Assembly: GCF_035573695.1 (NCBI RefSeq)
Contig: NZ_CP121694.1
Span: 3,103,501 to 3,167,500 of the forward strand
DNA: 64,000 nucleotides
Direction: 5' to 3'
From: Metallumcola ferriviriculae
GTDB taxonomy: Bacteria; Bacillota; JADQBR01
In this document: piece by piece, positions 38,814-48,344 of the stretch
Layout of the letters: each line of letters opens with the position of its first letter
Numbering within the stretch: position 1 is the first letter of the stretch
Notes under the pieces: generated by a model
What the model was told of the DNA's origin: nothing
The model's database searches: none
The model's input: only the letters and a program-made list of their open reading frames with translations
Made by a program: the position numbers and the translations under genes

Positions 38814-39845
38814 CTAGAACTCCAAACTTTTTTGTTCCGTTTTCTCCTTATCGCGGCCAAAATAACTATATGTCCTGTTTGTGGCAATACGACCCCTGGG
38901 AGTTCTGCTTATGAAACCCTGCTGCAGTAAAAATGGCTCGTATACGTCTTCCACCGTTCCCGCTTCCTCCCCGATGGTAGCAGCTAACGTTTCTACCCCC
39001 ACCGGTCCGCCGTCAAAGTTGTCAATTATCGCCAGCAGCATTTTCCTATCCACGCTGTCTAATCCCATGTCATCCACTTCCAGCATCTTCAATGCATCCT
39101 GGGCCACTGCTAAGGTAACCTTACCCTGCGCCCGCACCTGGGCGAAGTCACGTACCCGCTTAAGCAGTCTGTTTGCTACCCGTGGCGTGCCACGAGAACG
39201 GCGGGCGACTTCCATGGCAGCATCGGGTTCAACCTCAATATCCAAAACAGCAGCAGTCCGGGTGACAATCTCCGCCAAGTCGTTATTATCATAAAATTCA
39301 AGTTTGCTAATTATACCAAACCGATCCCGCAAAGGGGATGTCAACAGTCCCGCCCTTGTAGTTGCCCCTACCAAAGTAAAGGAGGGTACATCCAACCGGA
39401 TAGAACGAGCACTAGGCCCCTTGCCTATGACGATATCCAAACAAAAATCTTCCATAGCCGGATAAAGCACTTCTTCTACGGTGCGATTAAGCCGATGAAT
39501 TTCATCAATAAACAAGACATCCCCCGTATCTAAGTTGGTAAGGATGGCTGCCAAATCACCGGGGCGTTCAATTGCCGGTCCTGATGTAATACGTATTTGC
39601 ACATCCATTTCGTTTGCAATAATATTTGCCAGGGTAGTTTTACCCAGTCCCGGAGGCCCGTACAGTAGTACATGGTCTAGGGAATCCCCTCTTTTTTTCG
39701 CTGCTTCTATAAAAATAGACATAGTTTCCTTGGCTTTACCCTGACCAATATATTCGTTCAAACTGCGGGGTCGCAGCCCCTGTTCTTCAATATCCTCATC
39801 TCTAGGCGCCGGGGATATTATCCTCTCGTCATTATTATAATCCAT
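38814..39845 (-). CDS. ruvB: Holliday junction helicase RuvB
   Basis: A 343-residue AAA+ motor. It starts with [12 protein letters not shown], has Walker [12 protein letters not shown], Walker [11 protein letters not shown], sensor 1 [10 protein letters not shown] and the C-terminal winged helix ([17 protein letters not shown]). With RuvA it drives branch migration. It is third in ruvC-ruvA-ruvB, 11 bp after ruvA. Confidence 0.97.
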   Translation of the reverse strand: MDYNNDERIISPAPRDEDIEEQGLRPRSLNEYIGQGKAKETMSIFIEAAKKRGDSLDHVLLYGPPGLGKTTLANIIANEMDVQIRITSGPAIERPGDLAAILTNLDTGDVLFIDEIHRLNRTVEEVLYPAMEDFCLDIVIGKGPSARSIRLDVPSFTLVGATTRAGLLTSPLRDRFGIISKLEFYDNNDLAEIVTRTAAVLDIEVEPDAAMEVARRSRGTPRVANRLLKRVRDFAQVRAQGKVTLAVAQDALKMLEVDDMGLDSVDRKMLLAIIDNFDGGPVGVETLAATIGEEAGTVEDVYEPFLLQQGFISRTPRGRIATNRTYSYFGRDKEKTEQKSLEF

Positions 39846-39856
39846 CCTTCACCCTC

Positions 39857-40462
39857 CTAAACGGATGCCATTTGCTTAAGTACCAACTTAATAACATGTT
39901 CTACCTTGGCGGTCCCATCAAATTCTTTAGTTACCCTGTTAAGGACGGGTAATACTTCACTGCTAGAATAGCCCAATGCCTCCAGCGCAGCAAGCACTTC
40001 CCCGAAAATACCGGCACCGCCCATCCCTCCCGCTGGAGAAGCAAACGACGCTAGGCCGCTTTCCTTTGCCAACTTATCTTTTAATTCGATTATCAATCGT
40101 TGGGCAGTTTTTTTACCCACCCCCGGCACCTTCGTGATGGCCGCTACATCTTCACCCACCACAGCGTGGGTGAAACGTTCCGCTCCCAAAGCAGATAACA
40201 CCGCCATTGCGCCTTTGGGGCCGATGCCGGAAACATTCAAAATCATTTTAAAGAGACTTAACTCCTGGATATCCAAAAAACCGAACAACTGAGTCCCATC
40301 CTCTTTAAGCACAAAATGGGTGTGCAGTTCCACTGCTGCACCAATACGGCAGCGTTCAAGGCAGCCACCGGGTACATATATTTGGTACCCTAATCCTGTT
40401 GTTTCTACAACCAGATTATCCACATTAATCTGTCTGACAACGCCCTTTATAAAAGCAATCAT
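39857..40462 (-). CDS. ruvA: Holliday junction-binding protein RuvA
   Basis: A 201-residue RuvA beginning [21 protein letters not shown]. The OB fold is followed by two helix-hairpin-helix motifs ([11 protein letters not shown] and [20 protein letters not shown]), a glycine-rich linker (AGGMGGAG) and the C-terminal UBA-like RuvB contact. Start ATG 40462 overlaps the ruvC stop by four bases (ATGA), so translation is coupled. Confidence 0.96.
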   Translation of the reverse strand: MIAFIKGVVRQINVDNLVVETTGLGYQIYVPGGCLERCRIGAAVELHTHFVLKEDGTQLFGFLDIQELSLFKMILNVSGIGPKGAMAVLSALGAERFTHAVVGEDVAAITKVPGVGKKTAQRLIIELKDKLAKESGLASFASPAGGMGGAGIFGEVLAALEALGYSSSEVLPVLNRVTKEFDGTAKVEHVIKLVLKQMASV

Positions 40463-40965
40463 TTTTTCTCTCCCTTTAGGACAGTTTTTTCCAATAGTCG
40501 ATAAGAATGTGCATGGCAAATGGCAATGGCAAGAGCATCTGCCACATCGTCAGGCTTGGGTATGGTACGAAGGTTTAAAAAGGTTTTAACCATTTGTTGT
40601 ATTTGACTTTTCTCAGCGCGCCCGTAACCTGCCACAGACTGTTTCACCTGAAGCGGAGTATACTCAAACACAGGGATTCCCCTATCCGCCGCGGCCAACA
40701 CCAACACACCTCTGGCTTGCCCAACAGCAAGGGCCGTGCGGGTATTTTTATTAAAAAACAGTTGCTCCACAGCATAAGCATCGGGCGGGTATTGATCCAG
40801 AATTCCTTTAATATCATTGTATATTTGACATAAACGTTTATCCAAGAAAAGTTTCGAAGACGTGCGGATACAACCGTAGTCTATAACCTTGAATTTGTTG
40901 CCGCTGTATGTAATTATGCCGTACCCGGTAATAGCAGTACCCGGGTCAATACCCATAATAATCAT
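40459..40965 (-). CDS. ruvC: Crossover junction endonuclease RuvC
   Basis: A 168-residue resolvase. The first catalytic aspartate is in [13 protein letters not shown]; the second acidic residue is in [23 protein letters not shown]; the last pair is near [13 protein letters not shown]. It cuts Holliday junctions moved by RuvAB. First of the ruvCAB operon. Confidence 0.97.
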   Translation of the reverse strand: MIIMGIDPGTAITGYGIITYSGNKFKVIDYGCIRTSSKLFLDKRLCQIYNDIKGILDQYPPDAYAVEQLFFNKNTRTALAVGQARGVLVLAAADRGIPVFEYTPLQVKQSVAGYGRAEKSQIQQMVKTFLNLRTIPKPDDVADALAIAICHAHSYRLLEKTVLKGEKK

Positions 40966-41050
40966 CGATACCCTCCCTCAAGGTAATTTCGACAAAGGGT
41001 ACCGGTATCCTGCCCCGGGGAAATAGTAGCGATCAAAATGCTTTAAAAAT

Positions 41051-41087
41051 AGGTAAGGACCCCGCATATCAAACGGGGTCCCTACCT
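41051..41087 (-). terminator. Terminator after the bofC-like gene
   Basis: AGGTAAGGACCCCG (from 41051) pairs with CGGGGTCCCTACCT, a 14-bp stem with one mismatch, followed on the minus strand by ATTTTTAAA. It lies 11 bp past the stop codon. Confidence 0.85.
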
Positions 41088-41098
41088 GATTATTTCTC

Positions 41099-41683
41099 TT
41101 AAAAATATTCTCCTAATGAATACTCATCCAGGGAATCTAAAGTCTCTTTTAGTTTCTTAACATTTTGGAAATCAAGCTCGCCGCGCTCAACCTGCTCCTG
41201 CCAGTCGATAGGCAGATTAGCGACCGGTATATCGGTTACTTCGATGATATGTGAATTCACTCCAACCGGACCTTTGAAAACAGCTACAAATTCCCCCACA
41301 GCTCCTAGATGTGTCTTATTTTCGTCTTCGGGGCAGAACCCTTCTTGATACTTAGTGATACTAATCTGGTCTCCGTCTTTGTTGACGACCCATCCCTGCT
41401 CCCGCGGAAGCAAATCTTTTACTTTCGTTATACTAAGGCCTTCAATATCCATACCCGTCGGCAGACTGCCTAGCACGGTATGCCCACACGCCAGATAATT
41501 ATAACTAACCGCAACCCCATCGCTGTCCGAAATTTCCAGCTGTGCTACCGGTTTTTGCATTGCGGATGGCAGCGGAAAAGGCAGTCTCTCTAAATTATCG
41601 TTTATAGCCAGATAGACCAGAGCAAAGCTTATTAGAGCAGTAATAGCAAAAACAATAACCACATGATAATATTTACGCAGCAT
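41099..41683 (-). CDS. bofC: BofC-like forespore regulator, membrane-anchored
   Basis: A 194-residue protein with an N-terminal membrane anchor (about residues 7-27). Its C-terminal domain contains LPREQGWVVNKDGDQISITKYQEGFCPEDENKTHLGAVGEFVAVFKGP, resembling the BofC C-terminal domain. BofC acts between the forespore membranes to restrain SpoIVB signalling. Its position beside ruvC is also the B. subtilis one (bofC-ruvA-ruvB). Start ATG 41683 follows GGGAGG. Confidence 0.82.
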   Translation of the reverse strand: MLRKYYHVVIVFAITALISFALVYLAINDNLERLPFPLPSAMQKPVAQLEISDSDGVAVSYNYLACGHTVLGSLPTGMDIEGLSITKVKDLLPREQGWVVNKDGDQISITKYQEGFCPEDENKTHLGAVGEFVAVFKGPVGVNSHIIEVTDIPVANLPIDWQEQVERGELDFQNVKKLKETLDSLDEYSLGEYF

Positions 41684-41780
41684 GGCAAGTCCTCCCACTT
41701 ACAAATGCGCATTAGCTACAATACACATTTTAAATAATTATGCCCAAATAGTGGAATTACTATACCTGCCACGATCACCT

Positions 41781-41808
41781 AAAAAAACCGTGCTCTAAAG
41801 CGTGGCCG
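41781..41808 (-). terminator. Terminator after yebC
   Basis: On the minus strand an imperfect hairpin (CACGGCCACGC with AGAGCACGG) is followed by seven Ts, a few bases past the yebC stop. Confidence 0.65.
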
Positions 41809-41812
41809 TGTT

Positions 41813-42568
41813 TTACAGACTGATTTTTTCCATTAAGTTATCGTCAATATCAAAATTAGCATAGGCATTTTGCACATCATCATGATCTTCCAATATCTCC
41901 ATTAACTTAAGGAGCTTTTCACCGTCATTCTCATCAGTTACTTTAATAGTGTTGCTCGGTATCATGGTAACCTCCGCCTCGCTGATGCTGAATCCTTGCC
42001 CGTCCAGCTGTTCCTTTACCTGGTCTAGGCTTTCGGGGCTGGTGGTGATTTCAACCGTATCCTCTTCAACGAAGACATCCTCTGCCCCACATTCAATAGC
42101 TACCAGCATTATCTCCTCACCGTCCATCTCTTCCGTCATATCCACAGTAATGTACCCCTTGCGCTCAAACATCCAAGCCACGCAGCCGCTCTCACCAAGG
42201 TTGCCGCCATGTTTGGCAAAAAGATGACGAATTTCCGCAGCAGTACGGTTCCGGTTATCAGTGGCCACATCCATTAAAACAGCCACCCCGGCAGGCCCAT
42301 ATCCTTCGTAATTAATCTCTTCGTAAACTACCCCTTCTATTTCTCCCGTACCTTTTTTTATGGCCCTTTCAATATTGTCATTGGGCATGTTAGCTTCTTT
42401 AGCCTTCTGAATTGCCGCTTTAAGACGAGCATTGGCCTCGACATCGCCTCCACCCTGTTTCGCCGCTACAGTTAATTCTTTTGCAATCCGTGTAAAAACC
42501 TTTCCTTTTTTCGCGTCCATTCGCGCTTTTTTATGCTTAATATTCGCCCATTTTGAATGACCAGACAT
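41813..42568 (-). CDS. yebC: YebC/PmpR-family regulatory protein
   Basis: A 251-residue TACO1/YebC protein beginning [23 protein letters not shown], with [27 protein letters not shown] and a strongly acidic C-terminal domain. YebC proteins have been described as transcription regulators, and more recently as aids to translation of proline stretches; which applies here is unknown. ATG 42568 follows TGAGGAGA; the upstream in-frame extension is not conserved. Confidence 0.94.
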   Translation of the reverse strand: MSGHSKWANIKHKKARMDAKKGKVFTRIAKELTVAAKQGGGDVEANARLKAAIQKAKEANMPNDNIERAIKKGTGEIEGVVYEEINYEGYGPAGVAVLMDVATDNRNRTAAEIRHLFAKHGGNLGESGCVAWMFERKGYITVDMTEEMDGEEIMLVAIECGAEDVFVEEDTVEITTSPESLDQVKEQLDGQGFSISEAEVTMIPSNTIKVTDENDGEKLLKLMEILEDHDDVQNAYANFDIDDNLMEKISL

Positions 42569-42637
42569 ATCTATCATCTCCTCAACATTTGGAATAAAAA
42601 TTAAACGATCGTGAAAGCATAATCGGCCACACCGTGT

Positions 42638-42682
42638 AATAACTTGACAAAATGGTGTCAGGCACCTTTTTGTCAAGTTATT
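42638..42682. repeat. 45-bp nested palindrome
   Basis: AATAACTTGACAAAA (42638-42652) is matched by its exact complement at 42668-42682. The 15-base loop itself contains GGTG-TCAGG-CACC. Such nested palindromes with GGTGTCAGGCACC cores are common dispersed repeats in Firmicutes. The gap is only about 150 bp, between nadE and yebC. Confidence 0.75.
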
Positions 42683-42722
42683 ACTAACACTTCGGCCAAA
42701 ATCGGCCGCTGTCCACTGTCAA

Positions 42723-43439
42723 CTAGAACTCCGGTACCGGGGGCATATGGCGTTTATGCTCACTGCTTTGGTGTAACCGCCTTGTCACTTCCTTAACCTT
42801 GTCTGACCCTTCTCCGGAAATAATGTACTTATCTAACTGCTCATAACTAATCTCCAACTCATCTTCATCTGTCTGCCCCTCCCACAAACCGGCAGTCGGT
42901 GGTCTGGTAATAATTCTTTCAGGAACACCAAGCAACTTGGCAAGGTCCCGGACTTGGCTCTTTAATAATCCTCCAATTGGCTCCATATCTACCCCTCCGT
43001 CACCATATTTGGTGAAATAACCGGTAAATATCTCACTGCGGTTACCGGTACCGGCGACCAGATAGTTGTGTCTGGCCGCGTAATAATAAAGAGTAGTCAT
43101 GCGAAGTCGAGGTTTGATATTGGCCTTAGCCAATCTGGTAGTATCGTCAGTATTTAAAGCCGCCAACAGCGTCTGGTAAGTAGTGCTGAGGTCTGTCTCG
43201 ACAAATTTGATACCCAAAGATTCAGCCAGTTCCCTTGCCAGTCCGGCATCAGCAGGATCGCTTTGACAGGGCATAATTACCCCCAAATTATTGTCCGGAA
43301 AAGCCAATTGACACAATGCCGCTACCACCGCTGAATCAATACCGCCTGAAATACCGATTACAGTACCGTCGGCTCCGGCAGCAGAAACTTTTTCTTGTAT
43401 CCAGGCAACTAGCTGCCCTTTCATTTGTAATAAATCCAC
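42723..43439 (-). CDS. nadE: NH3-dependent NAD+ synthetase
   Basis: A 238-residue enzyme. The ATP pyrophosphatase loop is GISGGIDSAVVAALC, followed by MPCQSD, the substrate-binding GTGNRSEIFTGYFTKYGDGG and the TAGLWEGQTDEDELEISYEQLD motif. It makes NAD+ from nicotinate adenine dinucleotide. The absence of an N-terminal glutaminase domain means ammonia is the nitrogen source. Confidence 0.95.
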   Translation of the reverse strand: MDLLQMKGQLVAWIQEKVSAAGADGTVIGISGGIDSAVVAALCQLAFPDNNLGVIMPCQSDPADAGLARELAESLGIKFVETDLSTTYQTLLAALNTDDTTRLAKANIKPRLRMTTLYYYAARHNYLVAGTGNRSEIFTGYFTKYGDGGVDMEPIGGLLKSQVRDLAKLLGVPERIITRPPTAGLWEGQTDEDELEISYEQLDKYIISGEGSDKVKEVTRRLHQSSEHKRHMPPVPEF

Positions 43440-43562
43440 GAATTTACCCCCTTTTATTTCATATTTCCGCTAGCGTAACTGCAACGTTAATTTATTGAAA
43501 TTATATACTTTTGACTGAAATTTAACAACCCTGAGCAGCAGTCCCTGTAAGTAAAAGGCATC

Positions 43563-43600
43563 GAAAAAGGAACTGCGACTTTAAAACTAAGCCGCAGTTC
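43563..43600 (-). terminator. Terminator after cysK
   Basis: GGAACTGCGACTT (43569-43581) and its near complement ending at 43600 form a long stem. It is followed on the minus strand by CTTTTTC. About 30 bp past the cysK stop. Confidence 0.85.
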
Positions 43601-43628
43601 CCCCTCCTGATATATCTAAAAGTTACTC

Positions 43629-44552
43629 CTATTCGTCAGCTAGTTTAAATAACTCCGTGGTTAAATAACGTTCGCCTGTATCCGGTGCAATTGCTAAGAC
43701 TTTCTTACCTTGCCCCATCGTTACCGCTACCTGAATTGCGGCCCATACGGCTGCGCCGCTTGATATACCCACCAAAATGCCCTCTTCCTTTGCCAAACGA
43801 CGGGCAATTTCCATGGCATCTTCATTGGTAACCTGAACAATTTCATCCACCTGCTCTTGATCCATCACAACGGGAATAAAACCGGCACCAATTCCTTGAA
43901 TTTTGTGGGGACCGGCACTGCCACCGGATAAAACCGGCGAATCCTTTGGTTCCACAGCAATAATCTTAATGTGTTTTATTTCTTCTTTTAATACTTGACC
44001 TGCCCCGGTTACGGTACCCCCGGTTCCTACGCCGGCAACGAATGCGTCTAAGTCGGGAAGTTGCTCAATTACTTCTAGTGCCGTAGTCTTTTGGTGAATT
44101 TCGGGGTTCGCTGGATTTTCAAATTGTTGGGGCAAAAAATAGCAATTTTCTTCGGCTAATTGAGTGGCCTTGGCAACTGCGCCTTTCATTCCTTCGCTCC
44201 CTGGGGTTAGCACAAATTCAGCACCATATGCGGCCATCAATTTACGGCGTTCAATACTCATAGTATCAGGCATAACCACGAGTAGACGGTAGCCCTTTGC
44301 GGCCGCAACCATTGCCAATCCTATGCCGGTATTACCGCTGGTTGGTTCCACAATGGTGGTTCCAGGTTTTAATCTTCCATCCTTTTCCGCTGCTTCAATC
44401 ATATTTATGCTAATCCTATCTTTAACACTACCCCCGGGATTGAAAGATTCTAACTTTACATAAACCTCAGCGGCATTGTCCGGCGTTAACTTATTAAGTT
44501 TAACTACCGGCGTCCGTCCAATAAGATCAGCTATGTTATTAACCACACGCAT
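43629..44552 (-). CDS. cysK: Cysteine synthase A
   Basis: A 307-residue O-acetylserine sulfhydrylase. The PLP lysine is in [11 protein letters not shown], the phosphate-binding loop is [12 protein letters not shown], and the C-terminal part has [11 protein letters not shown]. It makes cysteine from O-acetylserine and sulfide. Start ATG 44552 follows ATGGAGGCG. No T-box or S-box is visible in the 100 bp upstream. Confidence 0.95.
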   Translation of the reverse strand: MRVVNNIADLIGRTPVVKLNKLTPDNAAEVYVKLESFNPGGSVKDRISINMIEAAEKDGRLKPGTTIVEPTSGNTGIGLAMVAAAKGYRLLVVMPDTMSIERRKLMAAYGAEFVLTPGSEGMKGAVAKATQLAEENCYFLPQQFENPANPEIHQKTTALEVIEQLPDLDAFVAGVGTGGTVTGAGQVLKEEIKHIKIIAVEPKDSPVLSGGSAGPHKIQGIGAGFIPVVMDQEQVDEIVQVTNEDAMEIARRLAKEEGILVGISSGAAVWAAIQVAVTMGQGKKVLAIAPDTGERYLTTELFKLADE

Positions 44553-44652
44553 AATAAGCGCCTCCATTTCCTAGTATTCTTATTTGTTTTACCAGGATTA
44601 TATCAAAAGACTTTTCGTCTGTCAATCCAACTGTTTTAGTATCCTTTTCAAG

Positions 44653-45408
44653 TTATCCTTTTATACTGCAGACTGGACATCCCTGCAGGGCTAAAGGAAT
44701 CTCTAGGCCGCACTCTTCCATTAATTCTGCATTACTGAGCAACTTTTTGGTAAGACCATCGGCTTTTACCTTTCCGTCTTTTAAGACGATGGTCCTTTCA
44801 CAAAGGTCAAACACCATATCCATGTCATGAGATGTAATTATCTTGGTATGCGAAAAATTGCTAAGAAGTTTTATCAGACGGCGTCTCGATCTAGGGTCAA
44901 GGGCAGATGTCGGTTCATCCATGACTAGAATATCAGGATTCATTGCGAGCACTGCAGCAATAGCGGCTGCCCGTTTTTCCCCGCCAGACAGCTTATACGG
45001 CGGCCTGTCCTTCAAATGTTTGATGCCAACAGTATCTAATGAACTGTTTACCCTTTTCTCAACTTCTTCTTCAGGCAGCCCATAGTTACGCGGGCCAAAG
45101 GCTATATCATCGTGAACAGTGGTCATAAACAGCTGATCATCAGGATTTTGAAACACCATACCTACCCTTTGCCGTATTAGTGGCAGTGTTTTCTTGATTA
45201 CCGGGACATTGCCAATGCTGACTTCGCCTTCAGCCGGAAACAAAACTCCAACAAGGTGCATCAACAGCGTCGACTTACCAGCACCATTGGCACCAACAAT
45301 GCCCACCGATTCTCCATGGGTTATTTCAAAACGCACACCGTTTAAAGCTTGCCTTCCATCAGGATATTGATATTTTAAATCATTTATATGAATAATATGA
45401 TGACTCAT
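44653..45408 (-). CDS. cbiO: ECF transporter ATPase CbiO (cobalt/nickel)
   Basis: A 251-residue ABC ATPase with Walker A GANGAGKSTLL, Q-loop MVFQNPDDQLF, signature KLSGGEKRAAAIA and Walker B ILVMDEPTSALD. The FQNPDDQLF form is typical of ECF transporters. It ends with CPVCS. It follows cbiQ with a 1-bp gap, in the cbiM/cbiQ/cbiO set. Confidence 0.93.
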   Translation of the reverse strand: MSHHIIHINDLKYQYPDGRQALNGVRFEITHGESVGIVGANGAGKSTLLMHLVGVLFPAEGEVSIGNVPVIKKTLPLIRQRVGMVFQNPDDQLFMTTVHDDIAFGPRNYGLPEEEVEKRVNSSLDTVGIKHLKDRPPYKLSGGEKRAAAIAAVLAMNPDILVMDEPTSALDPRSRRRLIKLLSNFSHTKIITSHDMDMVFDLCERTIVLKDGKVKADGLTKKLLSNAELMEECGLEIPLALQGCPVCSIKG

Positions 45409-45409
45409 T

Positions 45410-46222
45410 TTATCTCCCCACCCCCATTATTAATGAACCTAACAAGGCCGGCACGTCATAACTTCTTACTAATACAAAATAAAAGCTCCACCCGACTACA
45501 TAAAGAATATCAACCGCAGCTATTCTCTGCTCCTTGCCGACATAATACGCCCCCGTAAATCCACGGCAGCACATAGAATGGTAGATGTGTTGAGCCCTTT
45601 CCAACGTACGGAAAAGCAACTGCCCGATTAACGGTCCCCACTCTTTGTATTTAACACCCTTACCACCAAAGGAACGCAGGGAATGGGCCCGCATCACCCG
45701 TATGACCTCCTCTATTAGCACGGAAATGTATCTGTATGTGAGCAGCAGCTGCATGATAAATAATTTAGGTATCCTAAGCATTTGCAGTGCTGAAGCAATT
45801 CGGGTCATCCCCGTGGTAGCAATTAAAATCAGTGCAGCCAATATAGTGAAGAATCCCTTGGTCAGCAGCGATAAAAAAGATATCCACCCTCCCGAAATCT
45901 GCAGCCAGGGTAAAATAATCATTGGGGCCTTATCAAGCAGCGGATTAAATATCCCAATACCAATTATCAATGGTGACACTAATAACGCCCTCTGCAAAAC
46001 GGGGACTAATGGGATATCCGCCAAGGTCAACAAAATAACCGGATAAAAAATAAGCGGTAACAACGCGGCAAGCTCGTATTTACCGAAAGACACGGTCACA
46101 ATCACATAGACCCCTGTAGTCAGCACCTTAATAAGAGGGTGTATATGATGAATAGCTGTTCCCCTTTCCGCCAGCTCGTCAAGCAGCCGAATGTTATATA
46201 ATGATTTGGTCATGTCCGGCAT
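45410..46222 (-). CDS. cbiQ: ECF transporter transmembrane protein CbiQ
   Basis: A 270-residue T-component with about five to six membrane helices and the two coupling motifs near VIRVMRAHSLRSFGGKG and LERAQHIYHSMCCRGF (the A-R-G type motif). It couples CbiO to the substrate-binding CbiM. It lies 57 bp after cbiM. Confidence 0.92.
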   Translation of the reverse strand: MPDMTKSLYNIRLLDELAERGTAIHHIHPLIKVLTTGVYVIVTVSFGKYELAALLPLIFYPVILLTLADIPLVPVLQRALLVSPLIIGIGIFNPLLDKAPMIILPWLQISGGWISFLSLLTKGFFTILAALILIATTGMTRIASALQMLRIPKLFIMQLLLTYRYISVLIEEVIRVMRAHSLRSFGGKGVKYKEWGPLIGQLLFRTLERAQHIYHSMCCRGFTGAYYVGKEQRIAAVDILYVVGWSFYFVLVRSYDVPALLGSLIMGVGR

Positions 46223-46279
46223 AACACATCAGATCCCTTCATAAAACTAATGATAGCACTATTTTTCTCCATATTCGAG

Positions 46280-47338
46280 TTAGAGGTTTTTATTGGTCAT
46301 CTTTATCTTTTTAATGAAATAGATAACAAAACCCATTAAGCCGGCTAATAATAAAATCATTATACCGCCAAGCAGACCGGGCACCCCCGTTTCGGTCTCC
46401 GGTTTTTGGTTTAACTGTCCACTCCCCTGCTTTGCAGTCGTCGCCCCATGTCCATCCTGTTTTTTTACACTGTAGTCCGGAAATATTGCTGTCTTTTCCT
46501 GTATAGCTGCCAACACTTGATAAATTCCACCCTGAGCTTCAAATCCTTCTTTTCCTGAAGCTTTGAAAATGGACCACTCCAACCCGTCAGGATGGGTAGA
46601 GGCAAAGCCCGATAAGATGCCCGCGGTTATTAGGGTAATGACCGCAATGATTAAGATTACTTTCTTAATTGAAACAACGCCTAGTTTTTTTCCCGCCGCG
46701 GCTTTTTCAATGATTTCAGGGCGTTCTCTCCATATATAGCTGACCACGGCAAAAGTAACAAGCCCTTCTACTATTCCAATAGCAAGGTGAATGGGCTGCA
46801 TTAACATTAGAAATGTATCAAACGGCAACTCTGCTTTACCCGAGAAAACCGTTTGCAGAACCACACTAAGTGAACCCAACTGAAGTCCTATAACTGCAGA
46901 CAGTACTGCCCCGGTAAATAGACGTCGTACCGAGTATCCCTTTCGGATAATTAATTTATAAATCAGCGGATAGGCAATAAAACAGGTGTAGAAACCGAGA
47001 TTAAAAATATTACTTCCCAACGCAAGCAAGCCGCCATCCGCAAAAAATAATGCTTGTATGGTAAGAATGGCACCTAAAGTAAGATATCCTGCATAGGGCC
47101 CCAGTAAGATAGCCAGCAGCATGCCCCCTCCCAAGTGTCCACTGGAACCGGTAGCGGGAATGGCAAAATTAATCATTTGGGCAGCAAATACAAAAGCACC
47201 CATAACCCCCATTAAAGGGATTTTTTTCTCATCTAAATTATCTTGAACCTTTTTTATCGAATAAGCTCCTACCCCTGCAGCAGCTGCCCACATGGTAACA
47301 CCCACAGCCGGCGAAATCAGTGCATCCGCCATATGCAT
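46280..47338 (-). CDS. cbiM: Cobalt/nickel ECF substrate-binding protein CbiM with fused CbiN-like part
   Basis: A protein of about 352 residues with seven or more membrane helices. The N-terminus MHMADALISPAVG places His at position 2, which binds Co or Ni together with the N-terminal amine. For that reason I prefer the second of the two adjacent ATGs (47338). After about residue 215, VILIIAVITLITAGILSGFASTHPDGLEWSI and a final helix match the small CbiN/NikN component, so M and N are fused. The neighbour CooT points to nickel rather than cobalt. No cobalamin riboswitch is upstream; a folded RNA element is. Confidence 0.9.
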   Translation of the reverse strand: MHMADALISPAVGVTMWAAAAGVGAYSIKKVQDNLDEKKIPLMGVMGAFVFAAQMINFAIPATGSSGHLGGGMLLAILLGPYAGYLTLGAILTIQALFFADGGLLALGSNIFNLGFYTCFIAYPLIYKLIIRKGYSVRRLFTGAVLSAVIGLQLGSLSVVLQTVFSGKAELPFDTFLMLMQPIHLAIGIVEGLVTFAVVSYIWRERPEIIEKAAAGKKLGVVSIKKVILIIAVITLITAGILSGFASTHPDGLEWSIFKASGKEGFEAQGGIYQVLAAIQEKTAIFPDYSVKKQDGHGATTAKQGSGQLNQKPETETGVPGLLGGIMILLLAGLMGFVIYFIKKIKMTNKNL

Positions 47339-47383
47339 CATAAATCCCTCCCGCGAAGATTAGTGAAGGTTTACAGTAAATGT

Positions 47384-47450
47384 AAAAACCACCAAAGCTA
47401 ATACACCACTTCTGTAGTGTCTCAGCCTTCGTGGCTGTGTTGATGGTTGT
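47384..47450 (-). promoter_or_regulatory. Three-way-junction RNA element with U-run between cooT and cbiM
   Basis: On the minus strand AACCATCAA (47448-47440) pairs over nine positions with TTGGTGGTT (47395-47387). Inside are two fully paired hairpins: CAGCC-ACGAA-GGCTG (47437-47423) and ACACTAC-AGAA-GTGGTGT (47420-47403). TTTTT follows the closing stem. It could be a terminator after cooT, or a metal-responsive leader of cbiM. I do not recognise it as a cobalamin or NiCo riboswitch. Confidence 0.55.
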
Positions 47451-47491
47451 TAGTTATAATACGACAAACCTCCGTGTAATCGGATTATAAG

Positions 47492-47677
47492 CTATTCTTC
47501 CAAAATAATTTTGTGATCCACCAGTTCCATTTCTTTAATCTTGGCTTTAATAAACTTACGCTGGCCAAAGATATTCTCTAGCATGAAGCCCCCTTCATGA
47601 GGGACTAACTTATCAATTTTTTCCATCAACAATTCTTCCTTGCCGTTTTTTAGCAGATAAGCATTTGCTTCACACAT
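47492..47677 (-). CDS. cooT: CooT-family nickel-binding protein
   Basis: A 61-residue protein beginning MCEANAYLLKNGKEELLMEKID, with NIFGQRKFIKAKIKEM and DHKIILEE. These match the CooT family, whose Rhodospirillum member dimerises and binds Ni through Cys2 for CO dehydrogenase maturation. Cys2 is present. It starts right at the DUF3842 stop and precedes the CbiM transporter, which supports a nickel supply role. No CO dehydrogenase gene is in the window. Confidence 0.85.
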   Translation of the reverse strand: MCEANAYLLKNGKEELLMEKIDKLVPHEGGFMLENIFGQRKFIKAKIKEMELVDHKIILEE

Positions 47678-48094
47678 TTATTTCTCCCCCTCAATTAGCT
47701 GCTTAAGTCTTTTAACTGCTGCTTCTATCTGATGCGGCAGCGGTTCATCCGCCACACTGACAATTTCCAACCTAGACCTGTTAATGGGCAGCAAAATTTT
47801 AGTGGCCTGGGACTCACCAATCGATTGAGACATCTTAGGAGTTAGCTCTCCCAGCATGGCGTTGGCCGCAAGAATCGCCACCGAGCCCATAATTACATCA
47901 ACTTTTGGCGCAGTATAACAAATAGCATTCTCACCGGTGGCACCTTCATTGGCACCCGCTTTTAGCATTTGTGCAGTTGCCAAGGCATTAGTGCCCAAGG
48001 CTATTATCTCCACCCGGTGCACGAAGCTGCTGCGAATCTTTTCAACAATGTGTTTACCGATACCGCCGCCTTGCCCATCAATAACCGCAATTCT
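47678..48094 (-). CDS. DUF3842 protein with nucleotide-binding-like N-terminus
   Basis: A 138-residue protein beginning MRIAVIDGQGGGIGKHIVEKI, a glycine-rich loop typical of a Rossmann-like nucleotide site. Later PKVDVIMGSVAILAANAMLGELTPKM is a conserved hydrophobic stretch. I assign it to DUF3842 from these features; function unknown. It is coupled to cooT and precedes the nickel/cobalt transporter, so a role in nickel handling is likely. Its last 78 bp recur as a fragment at 63630-63708. ATG 48094 follows AAGGAG. Confidence 0.8.
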   Translation of the reverse strand, partial: RIAVIDGQGGGIGKHIVEKIRSSFVHRVEIIALGTNALATAQMLKAGANEGATGENAICYTAPKVDVIMGSVAILAANAMLGELTPKMSQSIGESQATKILLPINRSRLEIVSVADEPLPHQIEAAVKRLKQLIEGEK

Positions 48095-48344
48095 CATGAT
48101 TTGCTCCTTATCTAACAAACATAGTAAGCAACTTATACTTTCTGGTTAATTAAACAAACCATGAGGATGCCCGGCTCCCTGCCGCAACGACCTTCATGGT
48201 CCAAGTAACAAATGCAATATTAAAACCTCAACATTTTGCAATCTTCCTGATTGCTCTTGCTTTGATTTTATAACAAATAACCATACAATTCAAGCTAGTC
48301 TAATAAATTTATCACAATAAAACATTCTATTCTCTAAAGATAAG

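Noticed and set aside
47339..47490. Cobalamin riboswitch upstream of cbiM
   Set aside because: No B12-box-like conserved stretch is present and the gap is too short. The fold seen is a small three-way junction.
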